Origin: Haplomitrium mnioides
Taxonomy: Eukaryota; Marchantiophyta; Haplomitriopsida; Calobryales
Assembly: GCA_049999725.1 (NCBI GenBank)
Contig: JBNGIS010020738.1
Coordinates: forward strand, 50,920-78,097
DNA length: 27,178 nt
Reading direction: 5' to 3'
Of the stretch, positions 1 through 8,390 are shown piece by piece (the first letter of the stretch is position 1; each line of letters starts with the position of its first letter). A model generated the notes under the pieces. That model did not search any database, was not told the origin of the DNA, and saw nothing but the letters and a program-made list of their open reading frames with translations. Made by a program: the position numbers and the translations under genes.

Positions 1-30
<30 letters not shown>
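1..30. repeat. (TA)15 microsatellite
   Basis: Fifteen uninterrupted TA units at the window edge, so the true length may be greater. A smaller TA run also occurs inside the LTRs of the copia copy at 8267-16204, but nothing else here matches that LTR. Confidence 0.95.
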
Positions 31-31
<1 letters not shown>

Positions 32-301
32 CTAATCTCTAAGCTCGGAGGGAGAATTGCCCCTATAGTCGAATTAGAGAGTGCCAAGTGTCGTATACCG
101 ATTGGAGATGCCAGAGCCAACCCCACCTCCAGATGTAGGGAGTGAGGGGGTCTCTTATTGGTAACCATTGAAAGAGGTACGAGTGACAACTACTTATACT
201 TCTATCGATTTTTGAGAGTTCACTTATGGGACTAAACGCAAGTCCCTCGTGAAGCAACAACATACGTGGTAACCGAACCATGTTTCTGAAGCACGGGATT
301 T
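31..301. other. Unassigned sequence, no gene seen
   Basis: I see no protein similarity, RNA gene or LTR end here. The only long open frame (63-281, minus) has no recognisable domain and is treated as chance. It may belong to the leader of the copia element that follows, or to older flanking DNA. Confidence 0.5.
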
Positions 302-458
302 ATTCCCGAGCCTATTAAATCTACCAAACCTATAAGATTAATGCCGAGCCTTCATTAAATTCACCGAAGCTACCATATATTTGCCAAGCCTCCACTAAGT
401 GTTTCCCAAAGCACCAAATTGCTCCCAAGCCTGATTGGACTACTGAACCTAACAGTTC
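302..458 (+). repeat. Degenerate 39-bp tandem repeat, four units
   Basis: Four successive segments start at about 302, 341, 381 and 420. Each opens with a CCGAGCC or CCAAGCC block, followed by an ATTAAAT/ACTAAGT-like stretch and then an ACC-rich or GAAC-rich tail. Spacing is 39-40 bp. The units are clearly diverged from one another, and a fainter related segment may precede them near 270. No coding role is apparent. Confidence 0.6.
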
Positions 459-1672
459 TAAGAGCAAGGATAATCTACTTGTGAAAATCAATCTATACAC
501 AACTAGTCCATTATATTTTTTTTTATTTTGAGGACACAGACTTGATCGTCTACTCTAGGCAAACAGTTTGAGCTATCAAGTGCAATTTTTTGGTGGAAAA
601 TTGACTACAAACTAAGAGTTTACATTTTTGATTCATAGCAGTTGAATATCCTAACATTTGTGTTATGTTTCTAGCTGCTTTAGAATCTAGAAATAAGAAA
701 ACCTCAGAATGTTTGAAGTCTAACAGAACCAAAACTATATTATTAGATCTATAGCTGAACTACAAATTATATACAACTTCCATTCCAGTTGATCAACCAT
801 ATAGTTGATTCATACATTCAGATCAATCCATCAAATGAGCTATTTTTGAAACATTGAGAGTACCTATCTCTAATATTTGAATCAAAATATACTATCAAAT
901 CTTTTAAAACAAATCTAAATTTCTGTACAACCACATCAGATTCTTCAATACTCTGTTTGTACAAAAACACAAAGCTTGATACTTAGATCAGAATACTAGT
1001 GAGCATCAAATTTTTGAGCTATAATAGATAGTCTCACATTTTACAATAACCATACCTCATTCTCTATGTATGAACAAAATTGAGAATAACTATTCGTAAA
1101 ATTTAGGATATAGAATTTAGAAACTTGATTCTATATATAGTATATACGTTTAAACTGATTGGTTGGCTCATAGTTTTGAACAAATCAGAGTAGTAATTGC
1201 CACAACTAATCCCCAAGGTTTATAGTTAACTATATACCAGACCATCTGAACTATCAAACTCACTCTTTTCTTATAAATACAATTTCATATATTCTGATCA
1301 GACAATACATGTCTATGTTACATATTGTGGAGATCTGATTTAGTTTCATCAGCCTACAACTGCAAGGATAACAAAGTTTTTATTACTAGATTCTGTTGGT
1401 GATATCAAAACAGCTTTAAGTATCTGCACCAACACATATTTTCAAATATACAGAGTCAACTCCTTGCCTATAGTAAGAAGAAGAGGGAAGCATATTCTAC
1501 AACAACTCTGCTATATATTTTTGCTACAGATATATAAAAATTCAAATAAGAAAAAAAGATAAAAGCACTCTGTCATTTATAAATCAGAACTCTTTTAATT
1601 ACTAAATATATAGAATCTTTAAGAAATTTGTTTTCTACTTCCTAAACTTTGTTCATATCAGCATTCTAAGGG
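459..1672 (+). other. AT-rich leader upstream of copia copy 1 gag
   Basis: About 1.2 kb of AT-rich sequence lies between the 39-bp repeats and the gag start. I find no LTR end, primer binding site or protein domain in it. The second copia copy has a 2.3-kb leader, so this stretch is most simply the untranslated leader of copy 1, with its 5' LTR left of the window. A 5' truncation is the alternative. The open frame at 550-732 (minus) looks like chance. Confidence 0.45.
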
Positions 1673-2605
1673 ATGGAAAAACTAAGTTTTAAAAGCTTGA
1701 CCATAGAAGGAGAAAATTATCTCTCCTAGTCACTTGATGCTACAGCTCATCTTGTTTCCAAAGGATTGGAAACAACTATCCTTACATATGAGGATATCAA
1801 TGCTCAGCAGAAAGCACAAGCCTTGGTGTTTCTTAGACACCATCTATCTGATCCTCTTGAACTGTGATATTTAAATGAGAGTAACCCCAGAGAGTTGTGG
1901 GATAGCTTAAAAGAGTGTTTTGACCACACTAAGACAATCCATCTGCCAAAAGCAAGGCATGATTGGGTAAATCTAAGAGTTCAAGATTTTACAACAATAT
2001 CCAAGTATAACAGTGAACTTTTCATAATCATAAGTCAATTAACTCTTTGTCGACATCCTATTTCTGAAGAGGAACAAATAGAGAAAACATTATCAACTTT
2101 CCATCCTACAAATATGATAATGTCTGCACAATACAGGAATATGAACTTCAGAAGATATTGTGAATTAATTGCATATTTACTGTTAGTAGAGAAATATCAA
2201 GATTTACTTATGAAAAACTCTAAAACTAGACCTCTTAAAACTCTGCCATTATCTCAACCACATGAAGTTCAATACAATAAACCAATAAACAATAGAGGAC
2301 AGCCACGACAAAGAACCAAATTTGGTTCCAATAGACAAGCCTCAAATAGGGGAAAAGCCTCAATGACTAGAATGTATAATAACCAATTCACAGGGAGAGG
2401 CAAAGGCAAGAGCTCTGCATGAACATTTTTTCCAAGAGAACAAAGAGGTGGTTGATCTCAAAACAGAGGAAGAAATATGCCATCTACAAGTAATACAATA
2501 AGCTTAGCTATATGTACCAAATATGGTACCATGGGCCATACTAAAAAAATGTGCAGAATACCTGCACATCTGGTTGCACTGTATGCACAAGATAAGAGTA
2601 AATAG
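1673..2605 (+). pseudogene. gag: Copia gag with zinc knuckle (copy 1), broken
   Basis: Gag forms the capsid that packages element RNA. Frame 2 can be followed from the ATG at 1673 to a stop at 2603-2605. It is interrupted by TAG at 1727, TGA at 1865, TGA at 2420 and a further TGA near 2453. The start is chosen because copy 2 begins at the equivalent place, and both have an N-terminal NYLS-x-SLD motif after a short lead. A conserved central block (EEEQIEKTLSTF, then QYRNM and ELIAY) is shared almost word for word with copy 2. A basic, Gln/Arg/Asn-rich segment leads into the zinc knuckle at 2513-2554. Its second cysteine is tyrosine (TAT), so the CX2CX4HX4C site is incomplete here, while copy 2 keeps all four ligands. 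Confidence 0.9.
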
Positions 2606-2628
2606 TCTATTACAGAAAATCATGGAGA

Positions 2629-4080
2629 GTGTTCATGGAACAAACAGATACACTCAGCGATTATATTAATAAGGAAGATAATCTGACTGGTCCAGAAACA
2701 CACATGTTATGCTGTATATCTTCAGTTCCTAAATTGGATGACATCAATACATGCATAATCGATAGTGGCAGCACTCACACTATATTGAAGTGCAGATCCT
2801 TCTTCACAAACATTACGTCCTCAAGTCAAAATGTGACAACAATTATGGGAAGTAACCAGATAGAAGAAGGACATGGACCAGCCATTATCACAATGCCAAG
2901 AGGAACTACACTACACATCAGATCTGCTATATATGCACCAAGTGCTACTAAGAATCTCATTAGCTTTACAGATATAAGAGATAATGGATTCCATATACAC
3001 ACTAGCACTTGTAAAGATCAAGAGGTGTTACATATTTTACAAAACACTCCTGAAGGATTTGAAATAAAAGAAACACTTTTTGTGTATCCCTTTGGATTTT
3101 ATGCAACGCAAATTCAAAGTTTCTTACTTGATGCAAAACAAATTGATCACAACATATTATGGCATAAACCCTTATGACATCCTGGCACGAATATGTTTCA
3201 AAATATTCTCAAAGTGTCCAGATCTATTCCTCCTAGCATTAAACCACACATGATCAGTAAACAATGCATCGAATGTTCTCAAGGTAAGCTAGTCCTATGA
3301 CCAGCAATATCCAAGACTGTGATGGATATATCTAGGTTCCTTGAGAGACTACAAGCAGATGTATGTGGCCCTATAGACCCACCAAGTGCCTTTTGGTACT
3401 TCTTGGTTATTATCTGCGCGTCATCAAAATGGTCACAAGTCTCACTACCCTCTACCTGAAATTCAGTCTTTCCTAGGATTTTGGCACATATTCTAAAATT
3501 GAAAGCTCAATTTCCAAAAAATCCACTAAGAGTCTTACGAGTTGACAATGCGGGGGAGTTTACATCAAAGACTTTTGATGAATTTTCCATGACCACGAGT
3601 ATAGATATCCAATACTCTATGGCTCATGTCTATTTTCAAAATGGCATAGCTGAAAGAGTTATTTGGAGCATATAGATGATAGCTAGACCCATGCTCATGC
3701 AAACCAAATTACTGGTTTTTGCATGGAGCCACAATATATTACATTCTGCTTCATTATTGAAGTTCACGCCATCAGCATTTAATATTTTGACACCTCACCA
3801 GCTTGCCTATAGGACTATTCCCGATCTATCCCATGTATGCATTTTCGGTTGTCAAGTCCTTGTTTTGATTATGGGAACGAAAAGGACTAAGATGGGTCCG
3901 TAAAGAGAGAAGGGCATCTATATGGGATATGAATCCCCATCGATCATACAATATCTGGAACCATCCACAACAGATGTATTTCAAGCCAAATTCATAGATT
4001 GCTACTTCTATGAGGATATATTCCCATCATTATTTGAAGATAAAAATTCTTCATTACCAAAAAAGTTCGAATGGGAGAAA
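2629..4080 (+). pseudogene. pol: Copia protease and integrase (copy 1), broken
   Basis: One frame (frame 1) runs from about 2629 through protease and integrase. The first clear ATG is at 2635. Aspartic protease is marked by IDSGSTHTIL with DSG at 2761-2769, and an IYAPSATKNLIS segment follows. The integrase zinc-binding region shows LWH near 3160 and CIEC later, with a stop (3175-3177) between them. The catalytic core has Asp at 3358 (ADVCGP), Asp at 3544 (VDNAGEF) and Glu at 3652 (NGIAERV), giving the D-D35-E spacing, so all three acidic residues survive. Stops occur near 3298, 3460, 3673, 3901 and 4093. After 3903 the frame continues with a GIYMGYESPSIIQYLEPST segment that copy 2 also has. 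Confidence 0.9.
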
Positions 4081-4439
4081 ATATCCACTTTATAGATAGA
4101 TCAAAGAACAAGGCAATGTGAGGATGAAGTCAAGAGACTTCTTCACTTGACTAAAAATATCGAACAATTGCTTGACTCATTTAATGAGATTGCAAAGGTA
4201 ACACAATCACATATTCTTGTTGTAAATGTACCTGCAAGAATTCAAGACACTATTATAACATCGAGTGATCAATTACCAAGGCAAAAGAGAGGATGTTTTT
4301 AAGGCTCAAAAGACTCTGAACCAAGGCAAAGAATATTGACAAAGAGGACTACAATCTCTACTGATGTACCTATACCACCATCATCATCTATTACACTACC
4401 ATCTTAGCCTACTATCTCTCTTTTAGAGATCTTGGATAA

Positions 4440-5792
4440 TAAAGAAATTTCAATCAACTATATGGATACTAGGATATTATGGCAAAGAGAAATTGTTAAT
4501 ATGGATGATAATTTTGCATTCATGATTTCATATACTATATTCAATGTACCTCCTGATCCAAGGTTTGTCAAAGAAGCTATAGACCGTCCCGATTGGATTG
4601 AATAGGAAAAGGTGATGAATTCCAAATTGGATTCTATGATAAAGAAGAAAGTATTTGGACCTTTAGTCCCCGTACCCTCTAATGCCCACTTAATCGGATA
4701 TAAGTGGATTTTTGTGAAAAAGCAAAATGAAAAAGGCAATATTGTCAGATATAAGGCACACCTTATAGCTTAGGGCTATACACAGATACCTAGAAGAGAC
4801 TATGATCTCACATATGCCCCAATTATGGATGTTATCACATATTGATTCCTAGTAGGCTTTTTCTTAGGACATGACACATCAGCTAGATGTGGTGACAACA
4901 TACCTATATTGGATGTTAGATACCGAGATCTATATGAAAGCTCCCCCAAAGCTTATTGCCAAGAATATCTATCATATTCAGAGGGAGAATGTCTCTAAGA
5001 GAAAACCGTTTAGCTACCCATCTACCTCATTACCATCAACCAATATAAAGCCTAAGAGAGGGAGTACTGGGCTTCGAACTTTAGTCCATGAGATGTACTC
5101 AAGGCAGATTGGACCTATGAACCCTGTATGTATCAATCCATGCCTTTGGCCAAGAATGGATATGTTGTCTAGATCATGCAATCTATTTATGGACTTAAGC
5201 AAAGTAGTCGTATATAGTATCAGAGATTTAAAGAGGAGATGATAGCAATGGGTTTTCAATATGATGACATTGCACCAAGTTTATTCATCAAACATGTTGA
5301 CAAAAATTTTATTATTGTCACAATTTATATTGATGATATAAACTTATTTGGTCACCAATCCCTACTTGAGCAGACTATATCTATGCTTAAGAAAATTTCT
5401 AATATGAGGGATATTAGTAAGACTGCCTATTGCTTAGAACTACAGTTTGAGGACCTTGACAATGGCATATTAGTCCATCAGAGTACTTATACTAAGAAAG
5501 TTATAAAAAAAATTTAATATGGATAAATCTCATTTAGCAACATCTCTTATCAAGATTAGAACACTAGACAGAGATAAAGATTTATTCCGTAAAAGAAAAG
5601 ACATAGAGCCTATCCTATGATCCGAGATACCATATCTCTCGGCTATAGGAGCTCTTATGTTCTTGGCGAATCAAACTCACCCAAATGTTTCCTTTGCCAT
5701 GAACCTGCTAGCCAGACATAGTTCACAACCTACTATAAGGCATTGGAATAGTATCAAACAAATATTCAGATATTTGCAAGGAACCACTGAAA
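4440..5792 (+). pseudogene. pol: Copia reverse transcriptase (copy 1), broken
   Basis: RT copies element RNA to DNA. The start of the domain (frame 1) shows FGPLVPVP, GYKWIFVKK, then GNIVRYKAHLIA with a TAG at 4771, then YDLTYAPIMD. The frame changes near 4865 to frame 2, giving LDVVTTYLYWML and EIYMKAPPKL. It returns to frame 1 for IYGLKQS (from about 5182) with a TAG at 5215. The active-site box is YIDD at 5326-5337. An A-run near 5505-5513 causes another shift, followed by FNMDKSH, YLSAIGALM and FRYLQGTTE. Between KAPPKL and YGLKQS lies an extra, poorly conserved segment (about 4980-5160) that matches the start and end of a longer repeat insert in copy 2. Confidence 0.88.
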
Positions 5793-6275
5793 TTGGTGTT
5801 TATTTCTCGAAAAAACAATGATCAAATCTTAACCAATTATGTGGATGCAAGATACCTATCGGATCTTGATGATGTTAAATCCCAAACCAGATATGTATTC
5901 CTATATGGCTCTATAGCCATATCATGGAAGAGTACTAAGCAAGCTTTGACTTGCACATCTTCCAACCATGCAGAGATAATAGCTCTGTATGAAGCTAGTA
6001 GGGAATGCATATATTTACGTAGGATGATTGATCATGTTTATGTTTCTTGTGATTTACCTTGTCTATCTGAACCTACTATTATCTATGAGGATAATTTGGC
6101 ATGTGTGACCAGATCTAAGAGGGATTTATTAGAGGAGATCACATTAAGCATATTGCGTCAAAAAGTTTTTTTTGCACATGAGCAACAAGATGATATTATT
6201 TTAGTGCAGATGATCGTCGTTAAAGATAATATGGTGGATCTATTTATGAGGGCTTTACCTCCTGCACTACGTTAG
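5793..6275 (+). pseudogene. pol: Copia RNase H (copy 1), broken
   Basis: RNase H removes RNA from the RNA-DNA hybrid. The frame reads YVDARYLSDLDD, AISWKSTKQ, SNHAEIIALYEASRECIYL and YEDNLAC, giving the Asp, Glu, Asp set expected for copia RNase H. Near 6119 a one-base change moves the reading out of frame. Another near 6165 restores it at FFAHEQQ, so the short stretch between (where copy 2 reads DRIKHIAPK) is garbled. The domain closes with KDNMVDLFMRALPP, equivalent to KDNRADIFTKTLPP in copy 2. The stop is at 6273-6275. The start given is the first ATG in frame, not a true start, since RNase H is part of the Pol polyprotein. Confidence 0.9.
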
Positions 6276-6701
6276 CAATATTGTGATTTTATTGGACTAC
6301 ACTTACTATCCAAACTATTATGATCTTCATCTACATATGTGATATTTTCTATTTTTTTTCATCTTATAGATGATCATATTTTATATTCTGGCAACATATT
6401 ATTTTTCCTTGGATCTATATATGTTTTCATCATCTGGCTCATTATTATATTCTTTTATATTTTTATGGCTTATAGTCATGTGGATCATTTTATATCATGA
6501 TCTTTTATATTTCCTATTCCACAATCCATGATATGATAATGGTTGTACTCTTTCTCTCGAAGGAGTATGAGAGGGTTTTAATGAAGCAACATTATTGTTT
6601 CTTTATATGGATTCTATTTTTTGAGTTGGTGTTCTTCTTTTTTATATATTGATCTCTCTTTCTATGTTACAATTGTTTATAACATTCCCCATGTTATAAC
6701 C
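6276..6701 (+). other. 3' untranslated region of copia copy 1
   Basis: T-rich sequence without coding signals between the end of RNase H and the polypurine tract. It holds the GGGTTTTAATGA motif (6573-6584) shared with copy 2, and the stem-loop and palindromes listed separately. Confidence 0.7.
6550..6575 (+). promoter_or_regulatory. Candidate RNA stem-loop before the GGGTTTTAATGA motif
   Basis: Bases 6550-6556 can pair with 6569-6575 to form a 7-bp stem with a 12-nt loop, allowing two G-U pairs. The equivalent of copy 2 (15961-15986) has the same stem and loop length. One pair is changed on both sides, T-A here and C-G there, which keeps pairing. The motif after it, GGGTTTTAATGA, is nearly identical in both and resembles a block I recall from 3' ends of many plant copia elements. 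Confidence 0.4.
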
Positions 6702-6709
6702 AATGGGGA
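6677..6709 (+). repeat. Two overlapping palindromes ending in the polypurine tract
   Basis: TTATAACAT (6677-6685) is repeated inverted as ATGTTATAA (6691-6699) around a 5-nt loop. TCCCCAT (6686-6692) is repeated inverted as ATGGGGA (6703-6709). The two hairpins share bases and exclude one another. The second would cover the polypurine tract. Confidence 0.75.
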
Positions 6710-6710
6710 G
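6702..6710 (+). promoter_or_regulatory. Polypurine tract (copy 1)
   Basis: AATGGGGAG sits directly before the TG that opens the LTR. Copy 2 has AAAGGGGAG in the same place. This is where plus-strand DNA synthesis is primed in LTR retrotransposons. A T interrupts the purine run. Confidence 0.75.
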
Positions 6711-6967
6711 TGTTATAATACATAGAGAAACATAGAACTAGTATTAGATGATACTTTAACTAATCTATAATAAGGTTACTAGTTTACCATTAGTGAGTAG
6801 ATTATCTTAGTACTAATCCTAGATACAAACATGATTATCTTTGGTATGATTATTATTGAGATGATATATGATATGAGAGGAGAGAAGAGAGGTGATTTGC
6901 ATTGCACACCATACCTTGAGCTAATGAGCCTACATGTTGCATTGTCTATTACAAATATCATTCAACA
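6711..6967 (+). repeat. Probable 3' LTR of copia copy 1
   Basis: Starts TGTTATAATA right after the polypurine tract, matching the TGTTATAAGG start of the copy 2 LTR. I place the end at TTCAACA (6961-6967), by analogy with the ACAACA end in copy 2, giving 257 bp. The partner LTR is outside the window, so the right end is inferred and could be wrong. It is AT-rich with a purine-rich stretch near 6870-6890. Beyond the first bases I see little similarity to the copy 2 LTR. Confidence 0.5.
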
Positions 6968-7029
6968 ATTTGAACATATTGAAGCATTTTCAAGATAGTA
7001 AGTGCCAGCGAGCACCAAGGGGTAAAATG

Positions 7030-7105
7030 AACTCGCTCCATAAGCATTCGACGTTATTGCCACAATAAACTCGCTCCACAAGCATTTGACATTATTGCCA
7101 CAATA
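7030..7105 (+). repeat. 38-bp perfect-length tandem duplication
   Basis: Unit 1 is 7030-7067 and unit 2 is 7068-7105. They differ at three places, all transitions. Two of these turn CG in unit 1 (CGACG) into TG and CA in unit 2 (TGACA), as expected if methylated CpG sites decayed after duplication. Confidence 0.9.
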
Positions 7106-7189
7106 GGTCAAGAGGGACCAAAGAAGATCACTCAAGAGGATTGGAGTGAGTAAAGGAGAAAAAACGTTGGCTCAAACTATCTTTTTGGT

Positions 7190-7510
7190 ACCCAAAATGT
7201 TTCTATTCAATATCTTTTGGTCCCAAAATGTTTTCTTTGGACATCTTTTGGTCCCATAAGTATTTGGTGCGAGATCATCTTTCGACACCTAAAATGTTTT
7301 GGTCCCTATCAACTCTCCGTCCGAGAAACAATTGATGCCCGATCAACTTATTGTATTAGAAGTATTTGGTGCAAAATCATCTTTCTATCCACAAATGCTT
7401 TTGTCCCCAAACTTTTTTCTTTGGCTAGTCTTTGACCTAATAGTTTTTCAATTCCCTGCACTTTTGGGCCTGAAACTCTTTTGGCCCCATAAATTTTGGT
7501 CCCATATCAA
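7190..7510 (+). repeat. Degenerate repeats built on TTTTGGTCCC
   Basis: TTTTGGTCCC or a close variant recurs about seven times between 7190 and 7505. A longer unit is repeated about 100 bp apart: GTATTTGGTGC, then ATCATCTTTC, then TTTTGGTCCC, at about 7260-7305 and again at about 7362-7406. Overlapping open frames exist, but the units are not in a steady reading register and no protein family is recognised. Confidence 0.6.
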
Positions 7511-8261
7511 GAATCGACTAGCAATTTTCAGCTCCAAATCAAAAGAGTTTGGCCTTGAAGGGTTGATTTAGCAAAACATGCCAAGGAGTTCATTAACCAA
7601 CCATTTCAATCTCCCAAATCTACATGGAGCCTATCCAAGAAAAAGGCATGGAGATTACAAGAAGAAATCAGGGAAAAATTGTAGATGGACCCCTCTGCTA
7701 TAATTTGACTAATTGAATGACAAAACCACATCCATTCCTAGCATCCATAGGCCTGTCCAAATTGGCTTTTTAAGCAAATTTCAAACAAACTAGCTTCATT
7801 GGTTTTCATTGAGAAGTAAAAATCTGGCAACCATTTTAGTTTTTGGTAGAAATGGAGAGGCAAAAGAATTCGACTCTAGCTTTTCTTCAATCCAATGTTC
7901 TTCAGCTTCAAGAAAATTTTTGGCCTGAGACTAATTTTGGCCAAGCAATTCTTCATGCAAAGAAATTGAGCCAGAGATTTAGACCAACAAAAATTTATTC
8001 AAGGCAAGAATTTGATCAAGAGATTGCAGGAAGGAAATTGAATCCTGAAGAGCATTTTGTTCACGAGCGCAAGATCAATTAATGTTCCTCAACTCCAGAT
8101 CAACGTGTCTTGACACATTTTTGTCTAGCTCTTCATCATTTAAAAAATCGGCTCCAGAATGATCTTCAAGGTGTAAATTCGATGAAGGACAATGGTCCTT
8201 GAAGCAAAAATCGATTAGAGAAGAGGATCGCCCAAGAAGAAATTGAGCCAACAAATATTCA

Positions 8262-8266
8262 CCCTA
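8262..8266 (+). repeat. Left target-site duplication of copia copy 2
   Basis: CCCTA lies directly before the 5' LTR and CTCTA (16205-16209) directly after the 3' LTR. That is four of five bases, consistent with an aged 5-bp duplication. Confidence 0.6.
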
Positions 8267-8374
8267 TGTTATAAGGACATATATATACCCTATGTAAGTT
8301 AGGTTGCGACCACTCAATCCATTCATTTGTCTGGAGACACTCGTGTGTATGTGTGCGGCACTTATGTGACAACA
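8267..8374 (+). repeat. 5' LTR of copia copy 2 (108 bp)
   Basis: Starts TGTTATAAGG and ends GTGACAACA, with the standard TG...CA termini. The middle (CCCTATGTAAGTTAGG and the CACTCAATCCATTCATTTGT block) is identical to the 3' LTR at 16087-16204. A short TA run (8279-8287) could serve as a TATA box. It is longer in the 3' LTR and explains most of the length difference. Confidence 0.93.
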
Positions 8375-8390
8375 TGTTATCAGCACGACA
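8375..8390 (+). promoter_or_regulatory. Primer binding site (copy 2)
   Basis: TGTTATCAGCAC begins at the first base after the LTR. It matches 9 of 12 positions of TGGTATCAGAGC, the initiator-methionine tRNA primer site typical of plant copia elements. TTATCAGCACGA is a variant I recall from this class. Confidence 0.7.

Larger units (their letters stand above)
1673..6967 (+). mobile_element. Ty1/copia retrotransposon copy 1, decayed, 5' LTR not in window
   Basis: Domains run gag, zinc knuckle, protease, integrase, reverse transcriptase, RNase H, which is the copia order (integrase before RT). A polypurine tract (6702-6710) and a sequence opening TGTTATAATA follow. The element is broken by many stops and frame changes: gag in frame 2, protease to early RT in frame 1, then frames 2, 1, 2 and 3. 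Residues kept include protease DSG, integrase D-D-E with 35 residues between the last two, and an RT YIDD. The copy at 8267-16204 belongs to the same family but is clearly diverged. Wording of the RT and RNase H resembles the plant TNT1-94-like class of Pol proteins. The left limit is unknown. Confidence 0.93.
6968..8266. other. Spacer between the two copia copies, no recognised gene
   Basis: Before copy 2 inserted, this DNA was joined to the sequence from 16210 onward. It contains the repeats listed at 7030-7105 and 7190-7510. An open frame at 7843-8082 (plus) encodes 79 residues, Gln/Glu/Lys-rich, with no domain I recognise. I do not call it a gene. Confidence 0.55.

Noticed and set aside
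1-60. Possible 5' LTR of copia copy 1
   Set aside because: No segment of 1-1672 matches the 6711-6967 LTR, so the 5' LTR is outside the window or lost.
63-281. 72-codon open frame on the minus strand
   Set aside because: No domain, no codon signal, and it lies in unassigned repeat-edge DNA.
1673-6275. Alternative genetic code to explain in-frame stops
   Set aside because: All three stop codons occur, frame changes are also present, and the paired copy has sense codons at the same sites. Decay explains it.
7843-8082. 79-codon Gln/Lys-rich frame as a gene
   Set aside because: No domain or promoter, and it ends before the copia insertion without supporting context.
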